This document shows, one piece after another, positions 44,349 through 52,735 of a DNA stretch of 64,000 nucleotides. The DNA is taken from assembly GCA_900470285.1 (NCBI GenBank), contig UCAG01000009.1, forward strand, positions 1 to 64,000, given 5' to 3'. Origin of the DNA: Hyphomicrobiales bacterium (GTDB lineage Bacteria; Pseudomonadota; Alphaproteobacteria; Rhizobiales; Rhizobiaceae). The notes beneath the pieces were generated by a model that searched no databases, was not told the origin of the DNA, and saw only the letters and a list, made by a program, of their open reading frames with translations. The position numbers and the translations under genes were made by a program. Each line of letters begins with the position of its first letter. Positions within the stretch are counted from its first letter, which is position 1.

Positions 44349-45365
44349 TTAAGGCAGGAAATCATTGGTAAAATAGCTCGAAAAGTCCGGTTTTTCCTGC
44401 AGCACTGCGCCTTCTTTATCATAGAGAATGCCTGCCTTAAACAGGAACTCACCCAAGGCCAGCATGGTTTCCGGTCGCATGTTACCGATTGTACCGTTAC
44501 TATCGCGCAGGAAATGCCCGTCATTCAGAGCTTTCAGCGAGGCGCGGATGAGCTTGTCATCGGTCAGCACATCCTGATTACCGCGAATGAGAATATCGGC
44601 TGCTTCATCGGCATGATCCGCTGCAAAAGCAAATCCGCGTTGCGTGGCACTTAAAAATGCCTTTGCCGTTTCCGGATTGTCTTTGAGATATGTGCCGGAG
44701 GAAACCAGCAGCGTGGTATGCTGGTCCGGTATACTGTAATCCGAGTAGCGGAATGCCCGCTGTTTCACGCCTTCCAGCTCGTTTTTCACCCCTTCCCATG
44801 TGGCGATTTCCAGCGTGAAATCCACGGCACCATTGGCCAGCGCCTCATAGGCCGAGGTGCCAAGTGTCACAATTTCAAGCTCACCTTTGCCGCCATCCGC
44901 ACGGATCAGGGTTTCAATCAGCTTACGCTCCCAGTTGGAGCCAAAACCGGCATAGGTTTTGCCGTCGAGATCTTTCGGCGACTGAATATCCTGCCGGTCA
45001 TCCATAAACACCAGGCGACCAGTTTCGTGCTGCACCACGGCATAGGTGCCGACAAGATCAGCACCCGCTGTACGCTGTGCAAACAGGCCGGTAGAGCCGA
45101 CAATACCGAAATCCGCCGCACCATTAGCGACCAGCAATCCGGCTGATGTGTCGGAATAAGGCAGGATCGTTACATCCAGTCCGGCGTCTTTGTAAAAGCC
45201 CTGATCGCGGGCAATGAACATGCCGATATGGTTTGTATTCACTGTCCAGTCGAGGGCGACAGTCACCTTCGCCGGATCTTTGGCAAATGCAGTTATTGGT
45301 AAAACGCTCATCGCGCCGGACAGAGCCAGTGCGGAAAGCAGGCGACGACGATTCAAAATTGCCAT
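44349..45365 (-). CDS. thiY: Thiamine precursor (HMP-type) ABC transporter binding protein ThiY-like
   Basis: A 338-residue NMT1/THI5-like periplasmic receptor. It starts with a twin-arginine-like R-R-R-L-L signal sequence cut near A-F-A. The mature segment V-A-L-D-W-T-V-N-T-N-H-I-G-M-F-I-A-R-D-Q-G-F-Y closely matches ThiY proteins, which bind N-formyl-4-amino-5-aminomethyl-2-methylpyrimidine or related pyrimidines. AAGGAAG precedes the ATG. It is third in a leftward operon downstream of a TPP riboswitch, which supports the assignment to thiamine salvage independently of homology. Confidence 0.9.
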   Translation of the reverse strand: MAILNRRRLLSALALSGAMSVLPITAFAKDPAKVTVALDWTVNTNHIGMFIARDQGFYKDAGLDVTILPYSDTSAGLLVANGAADFGIVGSTGLFAQRTAGADLVGTYAVVQHETGRLVFMDDRQDIQSPKDLDGKTYAGFGSNWERKLIETLIRADGGKGELEIVTLGTSAYEALANGAVDFTLEIATWEGVKNELEGVKQRAFRYSDYSIPDQHTTLLVSSGTYLKDNPETAKAFLSATQRGFAFAADHADEAADILIRGNQDVLTDDKLIRASLKALNDGHFLRDSNGTIGNMRPETMLALGEFLFKAGILYDKEGAVLQEKPDFSSYFTNDFLP

Positions 45366-45375
45366 GATTACTTCC

Positions 45376-46125
45376 TTATGAATTCAGGAGGAGTTCAAGA
45401 ATTTCAGCTTCCAGTGCGGCAGCTTTTTCCAATGCGATTTTGTGAATAGAGTCCCGTCTCGGACGTGGCAGATCGACAGCTACCTCATGCACAACCCTGC
45501 TGGGGCGTGCTGACAACACATAAATCCGGTCGGAGAGATAAACCGCTTCGCGCACATCATGGGTGATCAGCAAAGCCGTCCAGCGATGGCTCTGCCACAT
45601 GCTCTCCAGCCAGTACTGCATTGAAGCGCGGGTCAAGGCATCAAGCGCACCAAAAGGTTCGTCCAGCAGCAGCATTTTACGTTGCTGAATAACGGTTCGC
45701 AGCAAGGCTGCCCGCTGGCGCATGCCGCCTGATAATTCCGCCGGATAAGCCTGTTCAAAACCGGCAAGGCCGAATTCCTTAAACAGCGGTTCTGCTAATT
45801 TGCGGGCATCTTTGCGGCTCATGCCCTGCACTTCCAGACCCAGCGTGGCATTAGCAATCATCCGCCGCCACGGCATCAAAGCATCGCGCTGCGGCATGAA
45901 CGCAAACGCATCGCGTGCTTGTGCTAATGGCGCGCCGTCAAAGATGATACGTCCTTGCGAGAGTTGTTCCGCACCGGTCAGCAAATTAAAAATTGTAGTT
46001 TTTCCGGCACCCGATGGCCCTAAAACCGAGACAAACTCGCCCTCCGCCACATGCAGCGAAATATCCCGTAGCACCTCCAGCGAGCCGAAAGATTTAGCGA
46101 CAGATTGCAATTGCAGACGTGTCAT
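45376..46125 (-). CDS. thiZ: Thiamine precursor ABC transporter ATPase ThiZ-like
   Basis: A 249-residue ATPase of the nitrate/sulfonate/taurine class. Walker A G-P-S-G-A-G-K-T-T, signature L-S-G-G-M-R-Q-R and Walker B L-L-L-D-E-P-F-G-A-L-D are present. The ATG at 46125 overlaps the permease stop as TAATG; an in-frame start further upstream would lie inside the permease gene. Second gene of the TPP-riboswitch operon. Confidence 0.92.
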   Translation of the reverse strand: MTRLQLQSVAKSFGSLEVLRDISLHVAEGEFVSVLGPSGAGKTTIFNLLTGAEQLSQGRIIFDGAPLAQARDAFAFMPQRDALMPWRRMIANATLGLEVQGMSRKDARKLAEPLFKEFGLAGFEQAYPAELSGGMRQRAALLRTVIQQRKMLLLDEPFGALDALTRASMQYWLESMWQSHRWTALLITHDVREAVYLSDRIYVLSARPSRVVHEVAVDLPRPRRDSIHKIALEKAAALEAEILELLLNS

Positions 46126-46943
46126 TACTCTGCACCCCGCTCTGTTTTCAGCCACGGGGCGACCCATTTCTGTATCAGAAAAGTCAGGCCAAACAGGCTC
46201 AATGTCAGCGCCGCGCTGATGAATACCGCTGCCAGCACCAGATCAGGCCGGAAATTGTTTTTAGCATTGAGAATATAAATGCCTAAGCCTTTGAGAGCAC
46301 CGGCATATTCAGCAAATATCGCACCAACGACTGCGTAGGTGATTGAAATGCGTAGGCCTGCGAAAAAATAAGGCAAAGCCGACGGGATGCGCGCTAACCG
46401 GAAGATCGTCCATCTGCCTGCACCCATTGATGACAGCAAATGCTCTATCTCTTTATCTGTCGAAGCATAGCCCTGCACCAGTGCCACAAGCATCGGGAAA
46501 AAGGTGACCAGAGAGACCAGCAGAATTTTCGGCAGTAGACCAAAGCCGAACCACAGCACAATCAGTGGTGCAATGGCGATCAGCGGCAGGGTCTGGCTGA
46601 TGATGAAAACCGGAAACAGCGCCCGCCGCAGCCAGATATAACGATCAATCAAAACGGAGAGCAGACAAGCGGTAATCACAGAACAGCTGAAACCAATCAG
46701 CGTCGCACGGACTGTCGGCAGGGTATTATCCCATAAAGCCTGACGATGCAGAAACATCTGCTGCAAAATCCGGCTCGGTGCCGGCAATACGGAGGGTGCG
46801 ATGCCGGACAGCGCAACATAGCTTTCCCAAAACAAAAAGACAGCACCGACAGACAGGATTGCAGGAAGAATTCTGGACAGATGAGCCGATGACTTGCGTA
46901 CAGATTGCGGGCAATCTGCAGCGGCAGCTTGATAAACAGACAT
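46125..46943 (-). CDS. thiX: Thiamine precursor ABC transporter permease ThiX-like
   Basis: A 272-residue permease with about six helices and the NitT/TauT-type coupling loop M-G-A-G-R-W-T-I-F-R-L-A-R-I-P-S-A-L-P-Y. First gene of the leftward transporter operon, about 130 bases after the TPP riboswitch. The ribosome site (CCGGAAT) is weak. Imports a thiamine pyrimidine precursor when thiamine pyrophosphate is low. Confidence 0.92.
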   Translation of the reverse strand: MSVYQAAAADCPQSVRKSSAHLSRILPAILSVGAVFLFWESYVALSGIAPSVLPAPSRILQQMFLHRQALWDNTLPTVRATLIGFSCSVITACLLSVLIDRYIWLRRALFPVFIISQTLPLIAIAPLIVLWFGFGLLPKILLVSLVTFFPMLVALVQGYASTDKEIEHLLSSMGAGRWTIFRLARIPSALPYFFAGLRISITYAVVGAIFAEYAGALKGLGIYILNAKNNFRPDLVLAAVFISAALTLSLFGLTFLIQKWVAPWLKTERGAE

Positions 46944-46992
46944 GAAAAAATTCCGGTGACAAGAATACGGGTGAAACTTGCAAAGAAATTCT

Positions 46993-47064
46993 TCAGGTCA
47001 GCCGAAAATACACCGCCGGAATTACAGTGACAAAAGAAGTGGAAATTTGTGCGCCAGAAATCAT
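46993..47064 (-). CDS. Short ORF (23 codons) directly downstream of the TPP riboswitch
   Basis: ATG 47064 lies a few bases after the riboswitch's closing strand, and the GGAGCGAGG of that strand is placed like a ribosome-binding site for it. The ORF ends at 46993, 49 bases before thiX, in a different frame from thiX. If translated, it would be the ORF whose ribosome site is masked when TPP binds. It may be a remnant, a coupling leader or chance. Confidence 0.35.
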   Translation of the reverse strand: MISGAQISTSFVTVIPAVYFRLT

Positions 47065-47070
47065 GGTCCG

Positions 47071-47171
47071 CCTCGCTCCGCTAGTATTACCCAGATCAGC
47101 TTTAGAGTCCGCCAGTTTGACACTAGCATCTCAGCCCCGGCACTACGGAGCCCCCCTGTGGATGCGCGAGA
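47071..47171 (-). promoter_or_regulatory. TPP (thiamine pyrophosphate) riboswitch
   Basis: Read on the minus strand, the conserved THI-box parts appear in order: closing stem 5' arm CTCGC, GGGGGGCTCC, GGGGCTGAGATG, then CTGATCTGGGTAATACTAG and CGGAGCGAGG, whose GCGAG closes the stem. These correspond to the pyrimidine-sensing GCUGAGA loop and the pyrophosphate-sensing CUGAUCUGG-UAAU-C-AGCG segment. The closing strand contains a purine-rich ribosome-site-like sequence, so translational masking is likely. It controls the thiXYZ-like operon. Confidence 0.95.
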
Positions 47172-47206
47172 TTAAGCACATATTGCAGTCGTTTGAAAGA
47201 GCATAA

Positions 47207-47244
47207 ATTAAAACGGCGCATGTGATTGCTCACATGCGCCGTTT
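47207..47244 (-). terminator. Strong intrinsic terminator after the omega-transaminase gene
   Basis: A perfect 15-base-pair stem, 47211-47225 with 47230-47244. On the minus strand the loop is GCAA and the stem is followed by TTTAATTT. It ends the leftward transaminase transcript just before the TPP riboswitch region. Confidence 0.9.
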
Positions 47245-47265
47245 CATGAGATCTGTCAGAACAGA

Positions 47266-48636
47266 TTATTTCTTCACTTCAGCAGCCACTGTATCCAGTG
47301 CCTTGGCAAAAGCGCCGACCATTTCATCAACCTGTTTTTCATTGATGATCAGCGGCGGGCAGAACGCAACAGTGTCCAGCATGTTGCGGCAGATAACACC
47401 GTTGTTGAGCAGCGCATTATTTGCCATCAAACCGAGATTACCGGCTTTTTCAAGCGGTTCTTTGGTCTGCTTGTCAGCAACAAGTTCAACCGCTGCGATC
47501 AGGCCTTTACCGCGGACTTCACCCACCAACGGATGATCAGCCAGTTCACGCAGACGCTTCTGCATATGTGCACCGACGTTGCGGGCATTATCGACCAGAT
47601 TATTTTCTTCAATAATCTTGATATTTTCATTGGCAACAGCAGCAGCCACCGGATGTGCACCGCCGGTATAACCATGGCCGAAAGTACCGATACGGTTGCT
47701 TTCATCAGCCAGAGGTTCAAACACCTTATCATTCACCAATAGTGCCGAAATCGGCAAGTAAGAAGAAGATAGCTGCTTGGAGAACACCATAATATCCGGC
47801 TGCATTTTGAAGGTTTCTGTACCGAACATATTGCCGGTACGGCCGAAACCGCAGATTACTTCATCCGCAATCAGCAGAATGTCGTATTTCTTCAGAACAG
47901 CCTGAATTTTACCCCAATAGCTGTCCGGCGGCACAACAACACCACCGGCACCCATGATCGGCTCACCGATGAATGCGGCAATCGTTTCAGGGCCTTCTGC
48001 AAGGATCATCGCTTCCAGATCAGCAGCCATACGGTCTGTGAACTGCTCTTCCGTTTCGCCCGGCAGCGCTTCACGCCAGTAATGCGGGCAGGATGTGTGC
48101 AGAATATTAGCAATCGGCAGATCAAAGGACATCTGGTTTGCAGGCAGACCGGTAAGGCTTGCTGCAGCAATGGTCACACCATGATAGCCGCGCTTACGGC
48201 TGATGATCTTTTTACGCTGCGGCTGACCGAGTGCATTGGAGCGGTACCACAGCATTTTAATCGCGGTATCATTGGCCTCGGAGCCGGAATTGGTGAAGAA
48301 CGCCTTGCTCATCGGCACCGGTGCCATGGTCACCAGCTTTTCTGCCAGATCGATCACCGGACCATGCGATTTATGGCCGAAATTGTGATAATAAGGCAGT
48401 TTCTGCATCTGTTTGGTGGCAGCATCAACAAGACGCTGTTCCGAGAAGCCGACACCTACGCTCCACAGACCGGCCAGACCTTCAATATAGCGCTTGCCAT
48501 TGTTGTCCTCGACATAGATCCCGTCACCTTTTTCAAGGATCATCGGTCCGATTTCCTGATGACGACGCGCATTCGTGTAAGAATGAAGGTGATACTGAAT
48601 GTCACGCGCTTCAGGTGAATTCGGCTGCTTATCCAT
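47266..48636 (-). CDS. Class III omega-aminotransferase (pyruvate-type)
   Basis: A 456-residue PLP-dependent class III aminotransferase. S-G-S-E-A-N-D-T (phosphate site), A-D-E-V-I-C-G-F-G-R-T-G and the Schiff-base Lys287 (F-S-K-Q-L) are intact. The whole chain reads like the Ochrobactrum anthropi omega-transaminase: A-R-D-I-x-Y-H-L-H-S-Y-T start, G-L-W-S-V-G-V-G-F-S-E, C-P-P-L-I-I-N near the end. Such enzymes move amino groups from omega-amino acids or amines to pyruvate. The natural substrate is uncertain. The gene is divergent from a GntR/FCD regulator that probably controls it. Confidence 0.93.
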   Translation of the reverse strand: MDKQPNSPEARDIQYHLHSYTNARRHQEIGPMILEKGDGIYVEDNNGKRYIEGLAGLWSVGVGFSEQRLVDAATKQMQKLPYYHNFGHKSHGPVIDLAEKLVTMAPVPMSKAFFTNSGSEANDTAIKMLWYRSNALGQPQRKKIISRKRGYHGVTIAAASLTGLPANQMSFDLPIANILHTSCPHYWREALPGETEEQFTDRMAADLEAMILAEGPETIAAFIGEPIMGAGGVVVPPDSYWGKIQAVLKKYDILLIADEVICGFGRTGNMFGTETFKMQPDIMVFSKQLSSSYLPISALLVNDKVFEPLADESNRIGTFGHGYTGGAHPVAAAVANENIKIIEENNLVDNARNVGAHMQKRLRELADHPLVGEVRGKGLIAAVELVADKQTKEPLEKAGNLGLMANNALLNNGVICRNMLDTVAFCPPLIINEKQVDEMVGAFAKALDTVAAEVKK

Positions 48637-48806
48637 AGTTCCCTACCTGGTTTTACTCCAGAACGGCCTGATCTCCCGAACAGGATACCGTTCATCGCTT
48701 TGCTCGGCGCAGCTTTTCACACAAAAACATTGCTGTTTTTTGCTTAAAACTACTCTGAAATTTCTCCGTTGAAGCGATGATCTGAAATAAAATCCCGCCT
48801 CCCATT

Positions 48807-48841
48807 TGATGCATCATGTTTTTTATATAATAGTTTGTCAA
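48807..48841 (-). promoter_or_regulatory. Sigma-70-like promoter with overlapping palindrome, upstream of the transaminase
   Basis: On the minus strand TTGACA (48841-48836) and CATGAT (48818-48813) are 17 bases apart. TGATGCATCA (48807-48816), a perfect 10-base palindrome, covers the -10 hexamer and is well placed as a repressor site, probably for the divergent GntR regulator. The rest of the 48637-49029 gap is AT-rich with no convincing gene. Confidence 0.5.
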
Positions 48842-49029
48842 GCATATCGCCGCGTCCAATTTATTGTTGCGACAGGCCTGATAAACAGCGTAATCAATAA
48901 CACTGCCGTGATTATATTCATGGTTATGATGAGTCATTTTATTCAGAACATTTCCGGCAAAACAGGGCCGGATTTGGAGTGAGATCATAAAAACAGAACA
49001 GTTCGCTCACTGCGGGGGACATATCTTGC

Positions 49030-49707
49030 ATGAATGGCATTTCAGAACTTCAGACGCTTGAACACCATAATCTCGGCGAAATCGTCTATCGCAAACTCTC
49101 TCAGGCGCTGATGCGCGGACAATTTGCACCCGATACGCGGCTGACCATTCGTGAACTGGCAGCATCACTGGGAACCAGTGTCACGCCGGTGCGCGACGCA
49201 TTGCTGCGACTTATTCAGGACGAAGCGCTGATTCAGAAAACACCGCGGGATATCCGCGTACCGGTGCTGGATCAGAAAAAATATGAAGAAATCCGTTCCA
49301 TCCGCGTGCGTCTTGAAGGACTGGCCGCCAGACAGGCCGCACAACAGGCAGGTAAAAAGGACATCGCCCGCCTGTGGAAACTGGTCGAAGATAATGACAA
49401 GGCAATGAAAAAACAGCTCTGGGGCGATGCCTTGGCGATGAACCATATTTTTCATTCGGCCCTGGTGGAAGTCGCGGCCATGCCGGTGCTCAATTCCATC
49501 ATCAACCGGCTGTGGCTGCAAATGGGGCCACTGATTGCCGATGCCTATAAACATGGCGGACGTGCAATGATTGATGACCATTATAAAATTGTGCAGGCAA
49601 TAGAAAATCGTGATGCAGATGCAGCGGAAGCAGCAATCGCCCATGATATTCTGACAGCCAGTGACCTGATTATCAGTCGCATCCGTTTACACAGTCCGGA
49701 CAGCTGA
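49030..49707 (+). CDS. GntR family regulator with FCD effector domain
   Basis: A 225-residue FadR-subfamily regulator. The N-terminal winged helix (I-V-Y-R-K-L-S-Q-A-L-M-R-G, L-T-I-R-E-L-A-A-S-L-G-T-S-V-T-P-V-R-D-A-L) precedes an all-helical FCD domain with its metal-binding His set (N-H-I-F-H-S-A-L; D-D-H-Y-K-I). GGGGGACAT lies upstream of the ATG. It is divergent from the omega-transaminase gene and is likely its ligand-responsive repressor; the effector is probably an amine, an amino acid or its keto acid. Confidence 0.9.
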   Translation: MNGISELQTLEHHNLGEIVYRKLSQALMRGQFAPDTRLTIRELAASLGTSVTPVRDALLRLIQDEALIQKTPRDIRVPVLDQKKYEEIRSIRVRLEGLAARQAAQQAGKKDIARLWKLVEDNDKAMKKQLWGDALAMNHIFHSALVEVAAMPVLNSIINRLWLQMGPLIADAYKHGGRAMIDDHYKIVQAIENRDADAAEAAIAHDILTASDLIISRIRLHSPDS

Positions 49708-49864
49708 TCCACAGTCTTATCAGGCATAACGATTTGCCCCGGCAAAATCCTGACAATTCATTTGCCGGTTATGCACAATCAGCGGATTTATTATTACAAA
49801 TCGTTAAGCTTGGTAAAAAAATGGTTTTCTTGCTTTTTTTCATCGCCAAGCTGTGACAAGACTG

Positions 49865-49891
49865 CAAACACGGCATGACAGCCGGTGTTTG
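49865..49891. promoter_or_regulatory. Inverted repeat upstream of the MacAB-type operon
   Basis: CAAACAC-GGC (49865-49874) pairs with GCC and GTGTTTG (49881-49891) with one bulged G. It lies about 130 bases before the first efflux gene in an otherwise featureless 309-base gap, and could be an operator or an RNA hairpin in the leader. Confidence 0.4.
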
Positions 49892-50016
49892 TCAGGAGCG
49901 TATCTATCTCTCCGGTGTCTTGATTTTATCGCATTGTTGCGCACATCCGGTAAAAATACCGGGCGGGTGCGGCAATGCTCCGGCTGTTATTTATATTTCA
50001 GGGATATTGCCATTTC

Positions 50017-51477
50017 ATGACTGTGCTGTTTTTGCGTCTGGCAACGTTGAGCATAACGCTTCCGGCTCTCGCGTCCTGTGTCGCTGTCGGCCCCGACTAT
50101 CAGACTCCGTCCACTTTATTGCCCGCTTCATGGAGCGGACAAAAATCTGCACCAGCCAAACCGGCGCAGCTTGCACAATGGTGGAAACGCTTCAATGATC
50201 CGGTGCTGGACAATCTCATCGGACAGGCCGTTCAAGGCAATAATGATGTTGCGCTGGCAAAAGCCAAAATCCGCGAAGCTCGTGCCTCCTATCAGCAGGC
50301 AGGCGGCGCGTTATACCCTGTGCTTGACGGCTCAGGCAGCGCGAAACGTTCCAAGAGCGGCGACAGCGGTGAAAGCACCGGTCTCACTGCCGGTCTGAAC
50401 ACCAGCTGGGAGCTTGATCTTTTCGGTGCAAATCTCCGCTCCGTTGAAGCCGCACGCTATGGTCTGGATGCTGAGCAGGAAAATATGCATGCGGTTCTGG
50501 TTACCATGATCGGTGACATTGCCAGCAATTATGCGGAATTGCGCGGATTGCAGGCACGCATTGCGCTGACTGAACGCACCGTGAAATCTCAGCGTAAAAC
50601 CGCTGAACTGACCCGTGCACGGTTTAATGCCGGTGATATTTCCGAAGTTGATCTGGCTAATGCAGAAGGCCAGACCAGCAGCACCGAAGCGCAAATTCCG
50701 GAACTGAAAACCGCCTATGCCAAGAGCCTGCATCGCCTGTCGGTACTGACCGGTCAAGCACCGACTGCGCTGACCGCTACGCTTGAAAAAACGAAACCGG
50801 TTCCTGCGGTTCCGGCAATCGTGACAGCCGGTATTCCCGCTGATCTGCTGCTAAACCGCCCTGACTTACGCGTTGCAGAGCGTAATTATGCGCGCTCCAC
50901 AGCTGTGATCGGTCAGAGACAGGCAGCGCTCTATCCGAGTGTCAGCCTCACCGGTAATATCAGCACCGCGGGTGCGCGGATCGGCGATCTCGGAAAAGGC
51001 TCGACAATCAGCTGGGGTTTTGGCCCGAGCCTGACCGTTCCGCTGTTTAAAGGCGGGCAACTCAATGCCGCGGTCGATGCTGCGAAAGCCAGTCGCGATC
51101 AGGCCTTTATCAGCTATCGCAAGGCCATTCTTACCGCTTTGGAAGAAGTGGAAAATGCCAGTGTGTCACTTAATCAGCGGCGTATTCAATATGCCAAGAC
51201 ACAAAAAGCCGTGCAATCTTACCGGCGGGCAACGGAGCTTTCCCGTGCGCTCTACCAGAGCGGCTCAACAAGTTTCCTTGATCTGCTGACATCCGAGCGT
51301 TCACTCTATTCGAATGAAGGCAGCCTGATTCAACTCAGGGTCAGCCTGTTGCAGGATTATATCAACCTGCAAAAAGCACTGGGTGGCGGCTGGGACGGAA
51401 CCATTATAACGGACAAAGCTGAAATTCAGGACGGCTATACAGGGCCGCATCTCGTAACCCAAAAAAGAATACCCTGA
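50017..51477 (+). CDS. Outer-membrane efflux lipoprotein (TolC/NodT family)
   Basis: A 486-residue outer-membrane channel of the NodT/OprM type. The lipobox L-A-S-C places the lipidated Cys at residue 21. The mature start C-V-A-V-G-P-D-Y-Q-T-P is classic for the family, and two coiled-coil repeats follow (each about 200 residues, the second beginning at L-L-L-N-R-P-D-L-R-V-A-E). ATG 50017 is chosen so that the signal sequence is of normal length; an upstream start at 49975 would lengthen it. First gene of a three-gene tripartite efflux operon with MacA- and MacB-like proteins. Confidence 0.9.
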   Translation: MTVLFLRLATLSITLPALASCVAVGPDYQTPSTLLPASWSGQKSAPAKPAQLAQWWKRFNDPVLDNLIGQAVQGNNDVALAKAKIREARASYQQAGGALYPVLDGSGSAKRSKSGDSGESTGLTAGLNTSWELDLFGANLRSVEAARYGLDAEQENMHAVLVTMIGDIASNYAELRGLQARIALTERTVKSQRKTAELTRARFNAGDISEVDLANAEGQTSSTEAQIPELKTAYAKSLHRLSVLTGQAPTALTATLEKTKPVPAVPAIVTAGIPADLLLNRPDLRVAERNYARSTAVIGQRQAALYPSVSLTGNISTAGARIGDLGKGSTISWGFGPSLTVPLFKGGQLNAAVDAAKASRDQAFISYRKAILTALEEVENASVSLNQRRIQYAKTQKAVQSYRRATELSRALYQSGSTSFLDLLTSERSLYSNEGSLIQLRVSLLQDYINLQKALGGGWDGTIITDKAEIQDGYTGPHLVTQKRIP

Positions 51478-51505
51478 CATGAAGATTCAGGCTGATGAGG
51501 TATAG

Positions 51506-52735
51506 ATGAACGGTAGTTCCAAAAAGAAACGCGGTTTTGCTAAAAAATGGCTCTTCTGGTTGCTTGCAATCGCAGGACTGGCTGCTGTTCTCTATTACTT
51601 CACTGCGGATTATTTCAAGACTGAAACCCCGCAGATCATGACTTATACAGTGCGCAAGGGTGATATTGAAACCACAGTCCTTGCCACCGGCATTCTCAAA
51701 CCTGCACGACTGGTGGCAGTGGGTGCACAGGCTTCCGGCCGTGTGCTGAGCCTCAATGTTAAAGCCGGACAGCTGGTGAAAAAAGACGACCTGATTGCCC
51801 AGATTGATGCCACCACCCAGCAGAATGATCTGCGGAAGGCGAAAGCGGAAGAAGTCCGCAATCAGGCAGACCGCGAAGATAAAATCGCCCAGCTGGAACT
51901 GACCAAACAAGATCTGACCCGCCAGCAGCAGATGGTGTCGCGCAATGCAATTTCGCGCGCCGATTATGACAAGGCCGTCAAAGCCGTTAAATCCGCCGAA
52001 GCGCAGATCGCATTAAGCGATGCGCAGATTGTAGTCTCAAAAATTGCCGTTGAAACAGCTGAAGCCAATCTCGGCTATACGCAAATCCGCGCCCCGATTG
52101 ACGGCACAATTCTGGCAACTGTTGTGCAGGAAGGCCAGACGGTTAATGCTGTGCAATCAGCACCGACCATTGCTATTATCGGCCAGCTCGACACCATGAC
52201 AGTTGAGGCCGATATTTCTGAAGCCGATGTTGTAAATGTCAAAGAAGGACAGGATCTTTACTTTACGATACCCGGCCAGAGTAACAAGCGTTACACAGCT
52301 AAATTGCAAATTCTGGAACCCGCGCCGCAATCCATTGTCAGCGACAAGAGCTTTGGCGGCACCAGTGCGGCCAGCAGCAGTACCAGCACAGCCTCGGCCA
52401 TTTATTACAAGGGCATTTTTGACATTGCCAATCCTGACGGCGTGCTGAAAACCTATATGACCGCTGAAATCCATATTATTCTGGGGCAGGCTGATAATGT
52501 TTTGCTGATCCCTTCCACCGCGCTTTCCGAACCGGATGAAAAAGGCAAAATCACGGTGCGCGTGATGGAGCCGAACGGAACTATCAGCGAAAAACCGGTC
52601 GAAACCGGCCTGAATGACAAGGTGATGGTTGAGATCATCTCCGGTCTGAAAGAAGGTGAGAAAATCGTAACCGGCGATGGTGCCGGCGGACCTGCAGTTC
52701 CGCGCAGCCGTCGTGGCCGCTCCATAAGGTTCTGA
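51506..52735 (+). CDS. macA: Periplasmic adaptor protein MacA-like
   Basis: A 409-residue membrane-fusion protein. One N-terminal transmembrane helix (about 13-33) is followed by the lipoyl/barrel-sandwich region (V-L-A-T-G-I-L-K-P, V-G-A-Q-A-S-G-R-V) and a long alpha-hairpin (about 100-190). The beta-barrel contains L-G-Y-T-Q-I-R-A-P-I-D-G-T. These are standard MacA features. It connects the inner-membrane ABC pump to the outer-membrane channel. Its stop overlaps the macB start (TGATG). Confidence 0.92.
   Translation: MNGSSKKKRGFAKKWLFWLLAIAGLAAVLYYFTADYFKTETPQIMTYTVRKGDIETTVLATGILKPARLVAVGAQASGRVLSLNVKAGQLVKKDDLIAQIDATTQQNDLRKAKAEEVRNQADREDKIAQLELTKQDLTRQQQMVSRNAISRADYDKAVKAVKSAEAQIALSDAQIVVSKIAVETAEANLGYTQIRAPIDGTILATVVQEGQTVNAVQSAPTIAIIGQLDTMTVEADISEADVVNVKEGQDLYFTIPGQSNKRYTAKLQILEPAPQSIVSDKSFGGTSAASSSTSTASAIYYKGIFDIANPDGVLKTYMTAEIHIILGQADNVLLIPSTALSEPDEKGKITVRVMEPNGTISEKPVETGLNDKVMVEIISGLKEGEKIVTGDGAGGPAVPRSRRGRSIRF

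Noticed and set aside
48692-48988. 98-codon frame in the transaminase/GntR gap
   Set aside because: Overlaps the inferred promoter and palindrome, has no ribosome site, and its composition looks non-coding.
49875-50198. 107-codon frame overlapping the start of the outer-membrane efflux gene
   Set aside because: Runs out of frame through the signal-peptide region of the efflux lipoprotein; composition non-coding.
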